Source of the DNA: DATCZS01 sp036525795
GTDB lineage: Bacteria > Actinomycetota > Acidimicrobiia > Spongiisociales > ZC4RG35
Direction: 5' to 3'
Length of the DNA: 64,000 nucleotides
Assembly: GCA_036525795.1 (NCBI GenBank)
Contig: DATCZS010000123.1
Location: 1-64,000, forward strand
Shown here: piece by piece, positions 16,125 to 24,495 of the stretch
Position numbering within the stretch: the stretch's first letter is position 1
Layout of the letters: each line of letters starts with the position of its first letter
Notes under the pieces: model-generated
What the model saw: only the letters and a program-made list of their open reading frames with translations
Databases searched by the model: none
Told to the model about the DNA's origin: nothing
Translations under genes and position numbers: made by a program

Positions 16125-16712
16125 TCAGCGGGAGGCGGCGATGTCGAGCAACTGGAGGATGCCCTCTCGCCCGATCTCACCGGCAAGGCGCCCGGACACG
16201 ACGCCATCGGAACCGACCACCGCCCAGAACGGGAAGGACGTCACGCCATAGGCAGCGGCGGCGCTGTTCCGCTGGTCGTCGAAGATCAGCGGCGAACTCC
16301 ATCCCTCGCGCTCCAGCCAGGCCCCCGGCGGGTAGTTGACCTGGGTCTCATTGGTGGAGGTCGCCACACCCACCACCCTGAGGTCCTGCGGCACCAGCCC
16401 TTCGTCGACGATCGCCTGCAGGACCGGGACCTCGTTGCGGCAATGGGAGCACCAGTGCGCCAGAAACACCAGCACGGTCGGCCCCTGGCCGGGCGTGAAG
16501 GTGTAGTCGTCGCCCTGGATCGACGGCGCCGGCATCCCGACCGCACCATCGGACCCGGCTTCGTATGCCGGCAGCGGGTCGCCGACGACGCCGACGGTTC
16601 CGAACGCCGTGCGGTTCGAGGTATCGCCGTCCGATCCTCCTCCACCTGCCAGCACGAGGGCGACCGCCACCACCGCCAACCCCACGACTCCCAACCACAT
16701 CCAGTTCTTCAC
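16125..16712 (-). CDS. TlpA-like thiol-disulfide protein
   Basis: 195 residues. An N-terminal membrane anchor (about 4-22) leads to an extracytoplasmic thioredoxin fold with the redox motif WCSHC in FLAHWCSHCRNEVPVLQ and the cis-Pro loop TSFPFW. TlpA/ResA-like proteins reduce or oxidise exported thiols. The GTG at 16712 overlaps the dsbB-like stop by 4 nt (GTGA), so the two form an operon and probably a redox couple across the membrane. Confidence 0.85.
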   Translation of the reverse strand: MKNWMWLGVVGLAVVAVALVLAGGGGSDGDTSNRTAFGTVGVVGDPLPAYEAGSDGAVGMPAPSIQGDDYTFTPGQGPTVLVFLAHWCSHCRNEVPVLQAIVDEGLVPQDLRVVGVATSTNETQVNYPPGAWLEREGWSSPLIFDDQRNSAAAAYGVTSFPFWAVVGSDGVVSGRLAGEIGREGILQLLDIAASR

Positions 16713-17230
16713 GGCTGCACCTCTTGGGTATCCAGCGCGGCCGCCAGCCACGCGAACGCCAGTATCGCCAGGAACCCGGCGAGCGCCATGAACGGGATCG
16801 TGACGAACCCGAACTCCTCCACATAGCGCACCGAGCAGGGGATGCCGAGGACGCACGCCCCGATGTCGACAGGCGTCCACTGTTCGATCAGGTGGATGAT
16901 GCTGATCGTCGCTCCGACTCCCGCCAGCGACGCCGCGTACCGAAACGCGCGGCCGTCTGCGAACACGATCGCCAGTCCGAAGACCAGCACCAACGGATAC
17001 ATGGCGATCCGCTGATACCAGCACAGGACGCACGGTTCCATGTTGTAGACCTCGGAATAGCCCAGGCTGCCCAGCGTCGAGGCGAGCGCAACCGCCAGTC
17101 CGCCGGAGAGGGCCATGCGAACCGTGAACCCGCCTGCCAGGCGCCGGCGAAACACCACGACGACGAACGCCCCGGCCAGCGCCATCAGCGCCAACAGGGA
17201 CGTGAAACGGGCGTAGGAAGCTGCACTCAT
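16709..17230 (-). CDS. DsbB-family disulfide oxidoreductase
   Basis: 173 residues with four or five transmembrane helices. The CVLC motif within MEPCVLCWYQRIAMYP is the DsbB quinone-proximal disulfide (C-x2-C followed by WYQR); the second pair is in GACVLGIPC. DsbB reoxidises a periplasmic thiol oxidase and passes electrons to quinone. Start at ATG 17230 (MSAASYARF); the frame is open further upstream but there it reads through the tRNA-Glu copy. Coupled to the TlpA-like gene. Confidence 0.85.
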   Translation of the reverse strand: MSAASYARFTSLLALMALAGAFVVVVFRRRLAGGFTVRMALSGGLAVALASTLGSLGYSEVYNMEPCVLCWYQRIAMYPLVLVFGLAIVFADGRAFRYAASLAGVGATISIIHLIEQWTPVDIGACVLGIPCSVRYVEEFGFVTIPFMALAGFLAILAFAWLAAALDTQEVQP

Positions 17231-17245
17231 CGGTTCATCTCGGAC

Positions 17246-17296
17246 ATCGGCAGCCCCGACCAGGTTCGAACCGACGTTTCCGGCTTGAAAGGCCGG
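17246..17296 (-). repeat. partial tRNA-Glu copy (attachment-site-like direct repeat)
   Basis: 51 bp identical at 49 positions to 19095-19145, which covers the anticodon arm, T arm and 3' acceptor strand of tRNA-Glu plus 5 bp beyond its 3' end. The 5' half of a tRNA is missing and the T stem carries two mismatching changes, so it is not a functional tRNA. The orientation is the same as the intact gene. A duplicated tRNA 3' half is the expected product of tRNA-targeting integration. Confidence 0.7.
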
Positions 17297-17532
17297 AGCA
17301 GGCCCGATCCAGACATTCTGACCATGAGGGAGAACTCTAAACCGGCCTCGTAGACCCGATTCATTCCGCTCAGTCGTGGACACGGATTCGAGCGATGTTC
17401 AGACCTCACACGGCCCGGACCGCCAAACAAACCCGTTCCGACCGCCGCTCCGAAACAGCCATGGACACTGCCGCCACCCTCCGTGGTTCGCCGAGATCCG
17501 CGAACGCACGCGGACGGCTACGAGGTGGACAG
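17297..17532. other. non-coding stretch inside the putative integrated segment
   Basis: Between the partial tRNA copy and the end of the hydrolase-cyclase gene. No gene supported by motifs, start signals or family resemblance is visible, and no integrase fragment was recognised. Confidence 0.5.
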
Positions 17533-18864
17533 TCAGCGGTCTACGGCGTAGACGCGCCACGACCCTGGCACGCCCCGCAGCTCGTGCTCGCCCCGGTCCA
17601 CGAACGACACGCCCGACCCGGCGCTGATGTCCCGCACCGAGCCCGACACCAGGATCTCCCCCGCTCCCGCCATCCCGGCGATCCGCGCCCCGATGTGCAC
17701 CGCCAACCCGGCGATGTCGTCGCCAACCAACTCGACCTCGCCCGTGTGAACCCCCGCCCGCACCTCCAGCCCGTGGCGAACCGCCTCGTCGATGATCGCC
17801 TCCGCGCACCGGATCGCCCGCCCAGGCCCGTCGAACCGGGCGAGGAACCCGTCACCCGCCGACCCGACCTCGATCCCACGGTGGGCAGCGATCTCGCGTC
17901 TGGCGGCCGCATGGTGGGTTTCCAGCAGACCGCGCCACGCGGCGTCACCCATCCGGGCCGCCCGATCGGTCGAGCCCACGAGGTCGGTGAACAGCACGGT
18001 GGCCAGCACCCGCTCCGCCTCGGGCTCCATCCGTTCACCGGTGAGGAACTCCCGAATGTCGGGGACCACGGCCTCGGGCTTCATCCAGGCCAGGTGCTCG
18101 GTCCCCGACCGTTCGACCAACCGGCCCCCGGGAATGTGCTCGGCGAGGTACCGGCCGCTCTCGATCGGCACCACCCGGTCACCGATGCAGTGGAGGACGA
18201 GCGCCGGGACGCGGATACTCGGAAGGACCGACCGGACGTCGATCTCACGGGACGCGAGCTGCCATGCGAGAGCCTCTCGGGGACTGGCGGCGTTGCGGAG
18301 CAGACGCGAGAGGTGCTCGGTCGCCCACGCCGGGTCGTCCAAATCCTCGCCGAAGAGGCCGATCGCCCACCCTTCGGACGCCGAGCCCCAGCGGTCCTTG
18401 AAGCTGGCGAGGTACTCCTCGAACCATTCGTCGTCGCCATCGCCCCAGGGCCATTCTTCGTCGGACCGCTCGCGGACTTCGGCGCCCTGGAGCACGAGAT
18501 GGGTGACCCGCTCGGGGTGGGCGGCGGCGAAGAGCATCGAGAGCGGCCCACCCTCCGACTCGCCCATGACGGCAGCCCGCTCGATGCCGGCGTGGTCGAG
18601 GACGGCGCGGATGTCGTCCATGCGTGTCTCGAGCGGGGTGCCCGGGGTGCCACGCGACGAAAGACCCATGCCGCGCTTGTCGTAGACGATGAGCCGGCAG
18701 AACTCCCCCAGCGCCTCGGAGAAGCGACGGAAGAGCGGAAATGCCCAGTTGACGTCGAGATGGCTGACATACCCGAGGGTCCAGATGAGCGGGATGTCGC
18801 CCTCACCCGTGATCGTGTAGGCGATGTCGGCCTCATCGGCGGGCGCGTAGTGGATCTCGGGCAT
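17533..18864 (-). CDS. alpha/beta-hydrolase fused to class III nucleotidyl cyclase
   Basis: 443 residues. The N-terminal hydrolase domain (about 1-265) has YDKRGMGLSS, the nucleophile elbow GESEGG, VLHCIGDRVVP and a catalytic His near HLAW. The C-terminal cyclase domain (about 280-443) has VLFTDLVGSTDRAARMGD with the first metal Asp, VGSAGDGFLARFDGPGRAI with the second, and VHIGARIAGMAGAGEILVS. This fusion is common in mycobacteria and related actinobacteria; the hydrolase half may act as a sensor. Start at ATG 18864, 6 nt after a TACCCT box. It is the only gene between the tRNA-Glu copies. Confidence 0.9.
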   Translation of the reverse strand: MPEIHYAPADEADIAYTITGEGDIPLIWTLGYVSHLDVNWAFPLFRRFSEALGEFCRLIVYDKRGMGLSSRGTPGTPLETRMDDIRAVLDHAGIERAAVMGESEGGPLSMLFAAAHPERVTHLVLQGAEVRERSDEEWPWGDGDDEWFEEYLASFKDRWGSASEGWAIGLFGEDLDDPAWATEHLSRLLRNAASPREALAWQLASREIDVRSVLPSIRVPALVLHCIGDRVVPIESGRYLAEHIPGGRLVERSGTEHLAWMKPEAVVPDIREFLTGERMEPEAERVLATVLFTDLVGSTDRAARMGDAAWRGLLETHHAAARREIAAHRGIEVGSAGDGFLARFDGPGRAIRCAEAIIDEAVRHGLEVRAGVHTGEVELVGDDIAGLAVHIGARIAGMAGAGEILVSGSVRDISAGSGVSFVDRGEHELRGVPGSWRVYAVDR

Positions 18865-18870
18865 GGAGTC

Positions 18871-18876
18871 AGGGTA
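18871..18876 (-). promoter_or_regulatory. TACCCT -10 box, leaderless
   Basis: Lies 6 nt before the hydrolase-cyclase ATG on the minus strand. Confidence 0.4.
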
Positions 18877-19094
18877 CCCATTCGTCGCGATCGTCCTCAT
18901 TGGTCGGTCCACTGGATCTGCTTCTGCGGGCGGTTCGACGCCGCCTCATCGGATGCGTATGTCCGCGGAAGGAGAGACCAAACTCGGGGGCACCGCCAAC
19001 CCGCGGCCAGCCGCCCAAAGCGGCCCGGCCGGGCGAATCCGGGGAATCGACGGAACGCAGGTCCGTGAAGCGCCCACCACAGCAGGCGATGTGA

Positions 19095-19145
19095 ATCGGC
19101 AGCCCCGACCAGGTTCGAACTGGCGTTTCCGGCTTGAAAGGCCGG
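19095..19145 (-). repeat. intact-side copy of the tRNA-Glu direct repeat
   Basis: The counterpart of 17246-17296 (49 of 51 identical). It includes the 3' part of the tRNA gene and 5 bp of flank, as an att core would. Confidence 0.7.
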
Positions 19146-19172
19146 CGTCCTAGACCACTGGACGACGGGGCC
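19100..19172 (-). tRNA. tRNA-Glu (TTC)
   Basis: 73 nt on the minus strand. The 5' acceptor GGCCCCG pairs with CGGGGCT (G-U at the first pair), a D arm with GTGGTCTAGGAC follows, the anticodon loop is CTTTCAA giving anticodon TTC within a CCGGC/GCCGG stem, and the T arm is CCAG-TTCGAAC-CTGG. The CCA end is not encoded. It lies 108 bp downstream of gltX on the same strand. Confidence 0.9.
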
Positions 19173-19180
19173 AGGTTGTA

Positions 19181-19196
19181 CGGGGGTCCGCCCCCG
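19181..19196 (-). other. hairpin between gltX and tRNA-Glu
   Basis: CGGGGG and CCCCCG arms around TCCG, 8 nt upstream of the tRNA 5' end on the minus strand. There is no room for a promoter between it and the tRNA, so it may be a processing hairpin in a gltX-tRNA transcript rather than a terminator. Confidence 0.4.
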
Positions 19197-19280
19197 GGAC
19201 AAGAGGCTAATCGGGCGGCAGGAGTGCCTCGACGCACCGGCGCTGCCGCGAACCCCGGTTCCGGTCGGTGACCTCCGAGG

Positions 19281-20702
19281 TCAGTCGAATCGCCGGCGGG
19301 CGGATCGGATCCGCTCCAGCGTACGGTCGGGGCCGAGAACGGCGATCGACTCGAACAGCGGCGGGCTGACCGTGGATCCGGTCACCGCCACCCGCACCGG
19401 CTGCAACCCCTTGCGGGCTCCGATCTGGAGTTGCTCGAGCATCGACCGCAGCGCCTGTTCCACCGACTCGTGATCGAAGGCCTCGAGCGCATCGAGCTTC
19501 TCGGCCGCCACGTCGAGCACCGCTCCCACCCCGTCGGCGGTCATCACCTTCTCCCACGACTCCTCCTCGATGGCGAGATCGTCCGTGTAGAGAAACGCCA
19601 CCTGGGAGGGCACCTCGGTCAGCACCTTCGTCCGCTCCTGGACGAGAGGGGCGATGCGCTCGAACGTCGCCCGCTGGCCCTCGTCGGGAGGGTGGCCCAG
19701 CCCGGCGGCGAGGAACGGCATCGCCTGTTCGATGAAGACGGCGGGCGGCATCGCCCGCAGATACTCGCCGTTCATCCACTGGAGCTTGTCCTCGTCGAAG
19801 ATCGCCGGGTTCTTCGAGACCTTGTCGAGGTCGAACGCTCCAATCGCCTCGTCGACGGTGAAGATCGTGCGGTCCTCTCCCGGAGACCAGCCCAGCAGGG
19901 CGAGCGCGTTGAAGATGGCGTCCCGGAGGTATCCCGCATCGATGTAGTGCCGCAACGAGGTATCGCCGTGGCGCTTCGACAGCTTCTTGCCGTCCGGGCC
20001 GAACAACAGCGGAAGGTGGGCGTAGACCGCCGGATCGGCGCCCATCGCCCGGGCGAGCAGGATGTGCTTGGGCGTCGACGACAGCAGGTCCTCGCCCCGC
20101 ACCACGTGGGTGATGCCGTAGTCGACGTCGTCGACGGTGGACGCCAGGTGGTAGGTGGGCGTTCCGTCCGAGCGCAGGATCACGAAGTCGTCGACGCTGT
20201 CGGCCTCGAACCGCATGTCGTCGCGAACCACATCGTGGAACTCGATGGCCTCATCTGCGGGGACCGCCATCCGAATGACCCCCGAGTCGGCCTCTTCTTC
20301 GAGACGGCGGATGTAGAAGCCGGGATGACGACCCTCCTTCTGCGCCTTGGTCCGCAACTCCTCGAGCAGCTCGGCGGGACGGTCGTCGTAGTAGGCGGCG
20401 CCCGACTCCACCAGGGACTGTGCGACCTGGCGGTACCGCTCGAAACGATCCGACTGCCGGTACGTCCCGTGGGGACCGCCGACCTCCACCCCCTCGTCCC
20501 AGTCCAGCCCGAGCCAGCGGAGCGAGCCGAGGATGTCCTCCTCGAACCGGGCTTCGGACCGCTCGGTGTCGGTGTCGTCGATCCGAACGATGAAGGTGCC
20601 GCCGTGGTGGCGGGCGAAGAGCCAGTTGAACAGCGCCGAGCGGGCCGTGCCCACGTGCAGGAATCCGGTGGGCGACGGGGCGATGCGGACCCGCACGGTC
20701 AT
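19281..20702 (-). CDS. gltX: glutamyl-tRNA synthetase
   Basis: 473 residues. Class I synthetase with the HIGH-type motif in APSPTGFLHVGTARSALFNW and KMSKS-type motif KKLSKRHGD. The discriminating-type catalytic core (IDDTDTERS, YRQSDRFERY) is followed by the helical anticodon-binding half. The ATG at 20702 overlaps the FAH-family stop by 4 nt (ATGA). The cognate tRNA-Glu gene lies directly downstream on the same strand. The FAH-gltX order is also found in mycobacteria. Confidence 0.95.
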   Translation of the reverse strand: MTVRVRIAPSPTGFLHVGTARSALFNWLFARHHGGTFIVRIDDTDTERSEARFEEDILGSLRWLGLDWDEGVEVGGPHGTYRQSDRFERYRQVAQSLVESGAAYYDDRPAELLEELRTKAQKEGRHPGFYIRRLEEEADSGVIRMAVPADEAIEFHDVVRDDMRFEADSVDDFVILRSDGTPTYHLASTVDDVDYGITHVVRGEDLLSSTPKHILLARAMGADPAVYAHLPLLFGPDGKKLSKRHGDTSLRHYIDAGYLRDAIFNALALLGWSPGEDRTIFTVDEAIGAFDLDKVSKNPAIFDEDKLQWMNGEYLRAMPPAVFIEQAMPFLAAGLGHPPDEGQRATFERIAPLVQERTKVLTEVPSQVAFLYTDDLAIEEESWEKVMTADGVGAVLDVAAEKLDALEAFDHESVEQALRSMLEQLQIGARKGLQPVRVAVTGSTVSPPLFESIAVLGPDRTLERIRSARRRFD

Positions 20703-21466
20703 GCCCGCGTGCCCACGGCGTGGTTGGCCAGCACACCGATCCCGTCGATCTCCACCTCGACCAGATCCCCGGCGGTGATCGGGCCCACCCCCGATGGGGT
20801 GCCCGTGAGGATCACATCTCCCGGAAGCAGCGTCATCACCGACGAGATGAACTCGAGCGACTCTGCCACCCCGAACACCATCTCGGAGGTGAAGCCGGCC
20901 TGGCGTATCTCGCCGTTCACCCTGCACATCACCGCCATCTTCTCCAGCGGGTCGAACTCGGTCTCGATGGCCGGACCGAGCGGGCAGAACGTGTCGAACC
21001 CCTTCGCCCGGGTCAGATCGCGATCCTGGCGCTGCAGGTCACGGGCGGTCACGTCGTTGGCCGCCGTATAGCCGAGGATGTACTGCGACGCGTCCTCTGC
21101 GGCCACGTTCCGTGCGATCTTGCCGACGACCACGGCCAACTCGGCCTCGTGATGCACTTCGCGGGACTGTGGAGGGAGGACGATGCGGGCGTCGGGACCG
21201 ATCACGCTCGTCGCCGGCTTCAGGAAGATCTGGGGCTCCTCGGCGACCTCGCCCCCCATCTCGTCCGCGTGGTCGACGTAGTTGCGGCCCAGACACACCA
21301 GTTTGGAGGGAAGAACCGGCGAGAGCAGCTGGACCCGTTCCCACGGAATCATCGTCTCGGTGGCCTCCCAGGCGAAGAAGGGGCTTCCGTGGTAGAGGGT
21401 GACACCCCCCCCTTCGGCCAGTCCGTAGGCAATGTCGTCGTCTGTGCGGAATCGAACGATCTTCAT
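20699..21466 (-). CDS. fumarylacetoacetate hydrolase family protein
   Basis: 255 residues. The FAH fold is marked by CLGRNYVDHADE, the metal ligands in VHHEAELAVVVGK (His-Glu and Glu) and a distal Asp in TAANDVTARDLQ, then VILTGTPSGVG. Members hydrolyse or decarboxylate acylpyruvates, oxaloacetate or catechol meta-cleavage products; the specific substrate is not evident. A TACTCT box lies 8 nt before the ATG at 21466, suggesting a leaderless transcript that continues through gltX. Confidence 0.9.
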   Translation of the reverse strand: MKIVRFRTDDDIAYGLAEGGGVTLYHGSPFFAWEATETMIPWERVQLLSPVLPSKLVCLGRNYVDHADEMGGEVAEEPQIFLKPATSVIGPDARIVLPPQSREVHHEAELAVVVGKIARNVAAEDASQYILGYTAANDVTARDLQRQDRDLTRAKGFDTFCPLGPAIETEFDPLEKMAVMCRVNGEIRQAGFTSEMVFGVAESLEFISSVMTLLPGDVILTGTPSGVGPITAGDLVEVEIDGIGVLANHAVGTRA

Positions 21467-21474
21467 CGGAGAGG

Positions 21475-21480
21475 AGAGTA
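21475..21480 (-). promoter_or_regulatory. TACTCT -10 box, leaderless
   Basis: Lies 8 nt before the FAH-family ATG on the minus strand. Confidence 0.4.
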
Positions 21481-21523
21481 GGGAACCGGGCGACGAAGCG
21501 GCGAAGCGGCCCGCCGCCGCGCC

Positions 21524-22003
21524 TCAGTCCCGGGCGAGGCGACCGCTCAACTCGGTGGGGTCGAGGCGCAGCAGATCCGTTCCGACCTCGGCGACGGCCT
21601 TGCGGCCCCTGGGCTTTTCGTGGGCGGTGGCCTCTACCCAGCTCTGCCTGCGCTCGGCGAGGTCCTCGCGGGGAACCTCGCCCAAGCCGCAGAGCAGCCT
21701 GGCCACCTCGAGGTCCTCATTGGTGGGGGCACGGCCGAACAACGCCGCACGCGCCCCCATCAGCGCAGCGAGCACCTGCTCGAGCGGTTCGGTTCGATCA
21801 GGGAGGTCGGCTGCCCGGATGAGACGGTAGGCGAACCCGGTGTCCGGGCCGGGAGTGCCGAACCCGTCTCCGCGCGGGACCTGATCCGGGGCCGTGATGA
21901 CACCGGGCTTGGAGCTCGGGGCCCAGCGCCGGGCGGCAGCAGGCCTGGGCTCGGATCTGGGTCGATCGCCGGGGGTCAGTTCGATGTTGGGCTGCTGAGC
22001 CAC
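21524..22003 (-). CDS. hypothetical protein
   Basis: 159 residues, soluble, no signal peptide. The first 50 residues are polar and Pro/Arg-rich, probably disordered. The remainder is predicted helical, with YRLIRAADLPDRTEPLEQVL, ALFGRAPTNEDLEVARLLCG and a WVEATAHEKPRGRKAVAEVG segment. I do not recognise the family. It lies between FAH-family and pgpA genes, all on the minus strand. Confidence 0.6.
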   Translation of the reverse strand: MAQQPNIELTPGDRPRSEPRPAAARRWAPSSKPGVITAPDQVPRGDGFGTPGPDTGFAYRLIRAADLPDRTEPLEQVLAALMGARAALFGRAPTNEDLEVARLLCGLGEVPREDLAERRQSWVEATAHEKPRGRKAVAEVGTDLLRLDPTELSGRLARD

Positions 22004-22069
22004 CGTGCGGGTTCACTCCGTGATGCGGGCCGCCTGATCATGCCGCCCGGCATTGGCTCAGGCAAGTCC

Positions 22070-22549
22070 TCATCCACCCAGTGCCAGCGTCACCAGCGCA
22101 CCGGCCGCCAGCCCGTAGCCGCCCGCCACGAGATCGTCGGCCGTGATGCCCACGCCGCCGCCGAGCCGTTCCGCCGCGGCCACACCGGGAAATGCCGATT
22201 TGAAGATGTCCGCAGCCCGGAACACGGCCCACGCCACCAGGGCCGCCGGGACTCCCAGACCGATCGTCGCCACGAAGGTCCCGGCCGCCTCGTCGACGAC
22301 CACCCAGCCGGGGTCACCTTCCTTGCCTCCCTCCCGGGCCGGGTCGGAGGCAAAGGGCGAGCTGGCCCACACCGAGACGATCCCCACGACGACCGCCGCC
22401 GCCAGCTGCGCCCCCCATCCGAGCCGACCGAGAAGAAGCGCCATCCCGAGCGCGAGGACCGACCCGACGGTGCCGGACCCCATGTCGGAGCCACGCCACC
22501 GCCGCAGGAGCAAACCTGTCCCGAACCACGAGGCGATGAGGCGGCGCAT
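22070..22549 (-). CDS. pgpA: phosphatidylglycerophosphatase A
   Basis: 159 residues with four hydrophobic segments. The PgpA signatures DPGWVVVDEAAG, FRAADIFKSAFPG and the terminal ITADDLVAG are present, with conserved acidic residues for Mg binding. It removes phosphate from phosphatidylglycerol phosphate in membrane lipid synthesis. The N-terminal GTGLLLRRWRGSDMGSGTVG is also family-typical. A TACGCT box lies 7 nt before the ATG. Confidence 0.9.
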   Translation of the reverse strand: MRRLIASWFGTGLLLRRWRGSDMGSGTVGSVLALGMALLLGRLGWGAQLAAAVVVGIVSVWASSPFASDPAREGGKEGDPGWVVVDEAAGTFVATIGLGVPAALVAWAVFRAADIFKSAFPGVAAAERLGGGVGITADDLVAGGYGLAAGALVTLALGG

Positions 22550-22556
22550 GCCAGGC

Positions 22557-22562
22557 AGCGTA
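22557..22562 (-). promoter_or_regulatory. TACGCT -10 box, leaderless
   Basis: Lies 7 nt before the pgpA ATG on the minus strand, within the gap shared with the divergent peptidase gene. Confidence 0.4.
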
Positions 22563-22602
22563 CCGATGGGCGGTATCGTCGGCGCTCAAACCTGGAGGAG
22601 CC

Positions 22603-24489
22603 TTGAAGCCAGCCGATCTCGAACGCATCGTCACCGCCGGGTCCCCGGCCGTCCACGGCGATCGGATCGCGTATGTGGTCACCAGAATGGATCTGGAAGG
22701 TGACCGCTACGTCAGAGAGGTCTGGCTGGCCAGAGGCTCCCAGACCGCCCGGCTCACCGCCGGGCCCGGCGATGCTGCACCGGAGTGGAGCCCGGACGGC
22801 ACCCGCCTCGCATTCCTCCGTCGCGTGGGAGACAAGCCCCAGGTGGCGGTGATACCCGTCGACGGCGGGGAGGCCGAGGTGCTCACGGACTTCGCATTGG
22901 GGGCGGAGGCGATTCGATGGTCGCCGGCCGGCGACGCCATCGTGGCGGTCGGAGTCGAATGGATCGACGAGTGGTCCGGGATGGACGACGAGGAGCGCGC
23001 CAGACGCCCGAGGCGCGTGACGACGGTCCCCTACCGCTTCGACAACAAGGGATGGACCCACGACCGCAGGCGGCGGCTGTTCCTGGTGGATCCGGCAGGC
23101 GACGAGCCGCCCCGCCGGCTCACATCAGGCGATCACGACGAGGAGATGCCGTGCTGGTCGCCGGACGGGAATTCGGTGGCCTACCTGTCGGACCGGAGCA
23201 GGCACAAGGGCCTGGAGCGCGGCATCGACGTGTACGCCGTTGATGTCGCCTCGGGTGAGTCACATTCGATCGCGCCGCGCGGGAGGTGGACCGCCGCCGG
23301 ATATCGACCGGACGGCGCGCTTCACCTGCTGGGCGAGGCCGGGCTGGAATGGCCCGGCGTGACCCGGGTGATCCGGGTGGAGGACGACGGAGACCTCACC
23401 GATCTCACCGGCCATCTCGACCGGGCCGCCGTCTCGATCTCGGCTGGACTCCCGACGCTTCGATTCGCAGGAGACGATGTCTACGCCGGGCTCGAGGACG
23501 CGGGCAGGTTCGGGATCGTGCGCATTCGCCCCGACGGCGAGGTGGACCATCTCGTGTCGGACCGCCGGGTGGTGACCGGGTTCGACATCGACCAGACGGG
23601 CGCAACGATCGCCTTCACGTCCACGACCGTCGACCGGCCTTCGGACCTGTTCGTGCTGGAGAACGACGAGGTACGCCAGGTCACCGAGCTGACGGCAGCC
23701 GGTGACCTCGACCTGGTCGCCGGTGAGTGGTTTCAGGTCTACTCGGAGGGCCACGAGATCGACGCCTGGGCCTACCTGCCGCCGGGCGCCGACCCGGTGC
23801 CGCTGCTCCTGAACATCCACGGCGGGCCTGCCTCGCAATACGGGTTCGGCTTCTTCGACGAATTCCAGGTCTACGCCGCCGCCGGGTACGGCGTGATCGC
23901 CTGCAATCCCCGCGGATCGTCGGGCCGGGGCGAGGACCACGTGCGAGCCGTGGCCGGCGACGGCTGGGGAGTGGTCGACCTCGCAGACGTCACCGCAGTC
24001 GTCGAAGAGGCCCTCAGCCGCTATCCGCGCCTCGACCCGAACCGGATGGGCGTGATGGGTGGGTCCTACGGGGGGTTCCTCGCCGCCTGGATCACCGGTC
24101 ACGAGGATCGATGGCGCTCCGCCGTCGTCGAGCGCGCCCTCCTGTCGTGGCCGAGCTTCTCGGGCACGTCAGACATCGGAGGAACGTTTGCCGAGGACTA
24201 CCTGAAGGTCGCCTATCCGGAAGGATTCGACCGCTGGTGGCAGGCGAGTCCCCTGGCGCTCGCCTCCCGCGTCACCACGCCCACGCTGATCGTCCACGCC
24301 GAGAACGACCATCGCTGTCCGATCGAGCAAGCCGAACAGTATTTCATGGCCTTGATCCGCAACGGCACACCGGCAGAGATGGTCCGGTTCCCGAACGAGG
24401 GCCACGAGATGAGCCGCTCCGGTTCGCCCCGACACCGCCTGGAGCGGTTCGAGGCGATCCTCGACTGGCACGCCCGCCACCTGGGGTGA
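22603..24489 (+). CDS. S9-family acylaminoacyl/prolyl oligopeptidase
   Basis: 628 residues. The N-terminal beta-propeller (about 1-370) has repeated WSPDGTRLAFL-type blades. The C-terminal alpha/beta-hydrolase domain carries HGGPASQYG, the nucleophile Ser488 in GGSYGGFLAAW, Asp569 in HAENDHRCP and His601 in EGHEMSRSG. No signal peptide, so a cytoplasmic serine exopeptidase on short peptides. A TTG start at 22603 is supported by GGAGGAG just upstream. Confidence 0.9.
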   Translation: MKPADLERIVTAGSPAVHGDRIAYVVTRMDLEGDRYVREVWLARGSQTARLTAGPGDAAPEWSPDGTRLAFLRRVGDKPQVAVIPVDGGEAEVLTDFALGAEAIRWSPAGDAIVAVGVEWIDEWSGMDDEERARRPRRVTTVPYRFDNKGWTHDRRRRLFLVDPAGDEPPRRLTSGDHDEEMPCWSPDGNSVAYLSDRSRHKGLERGIDVYAVDVASGESHSIAPRGRWTAAGYRPDGALHLLGEAGLEWPGVTRVIRVEDDGDLTDLTGHLDRAAVSISAGLPTLRFAGDDVYAGLEDAGRFGIVRIRPDGEVDHLVSDRRVVTGFDIDQTGATIAFTSTTVDRPSDLFVLENDEVRQVTELTAAGDLDLVAGEWFQVYSEGHEIDAWAYLPPGADPVPLLLNIHGGPASQYGFGFFDEFQVYAAAGYGVIACNPRGSSGRGEDHVRAVAGDGWGVVDLADVTAVVEEALSRYPRLDPNRMGVMGGSYGGFLAAWITGHEDRWRSAVVERALLSWPSFSGTSDIGGTFAEDYLKVAYPEGFDRWWQASPLALASRVTTPTLIVHAENDHRCPIEQAEQYFMALIRNGTPAEMVRFPNEGHEMSRSGSPRHRLERFEAILDWHARHLG

Positions 24490-24495
24490 GCCCGG

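Noticed and set aside
17246..17296. Second functional tRNA-Glu
   Set aside because: No 5' acceptor strand or D arm matches, and the T stem is disrupted; only the 3' half is present.
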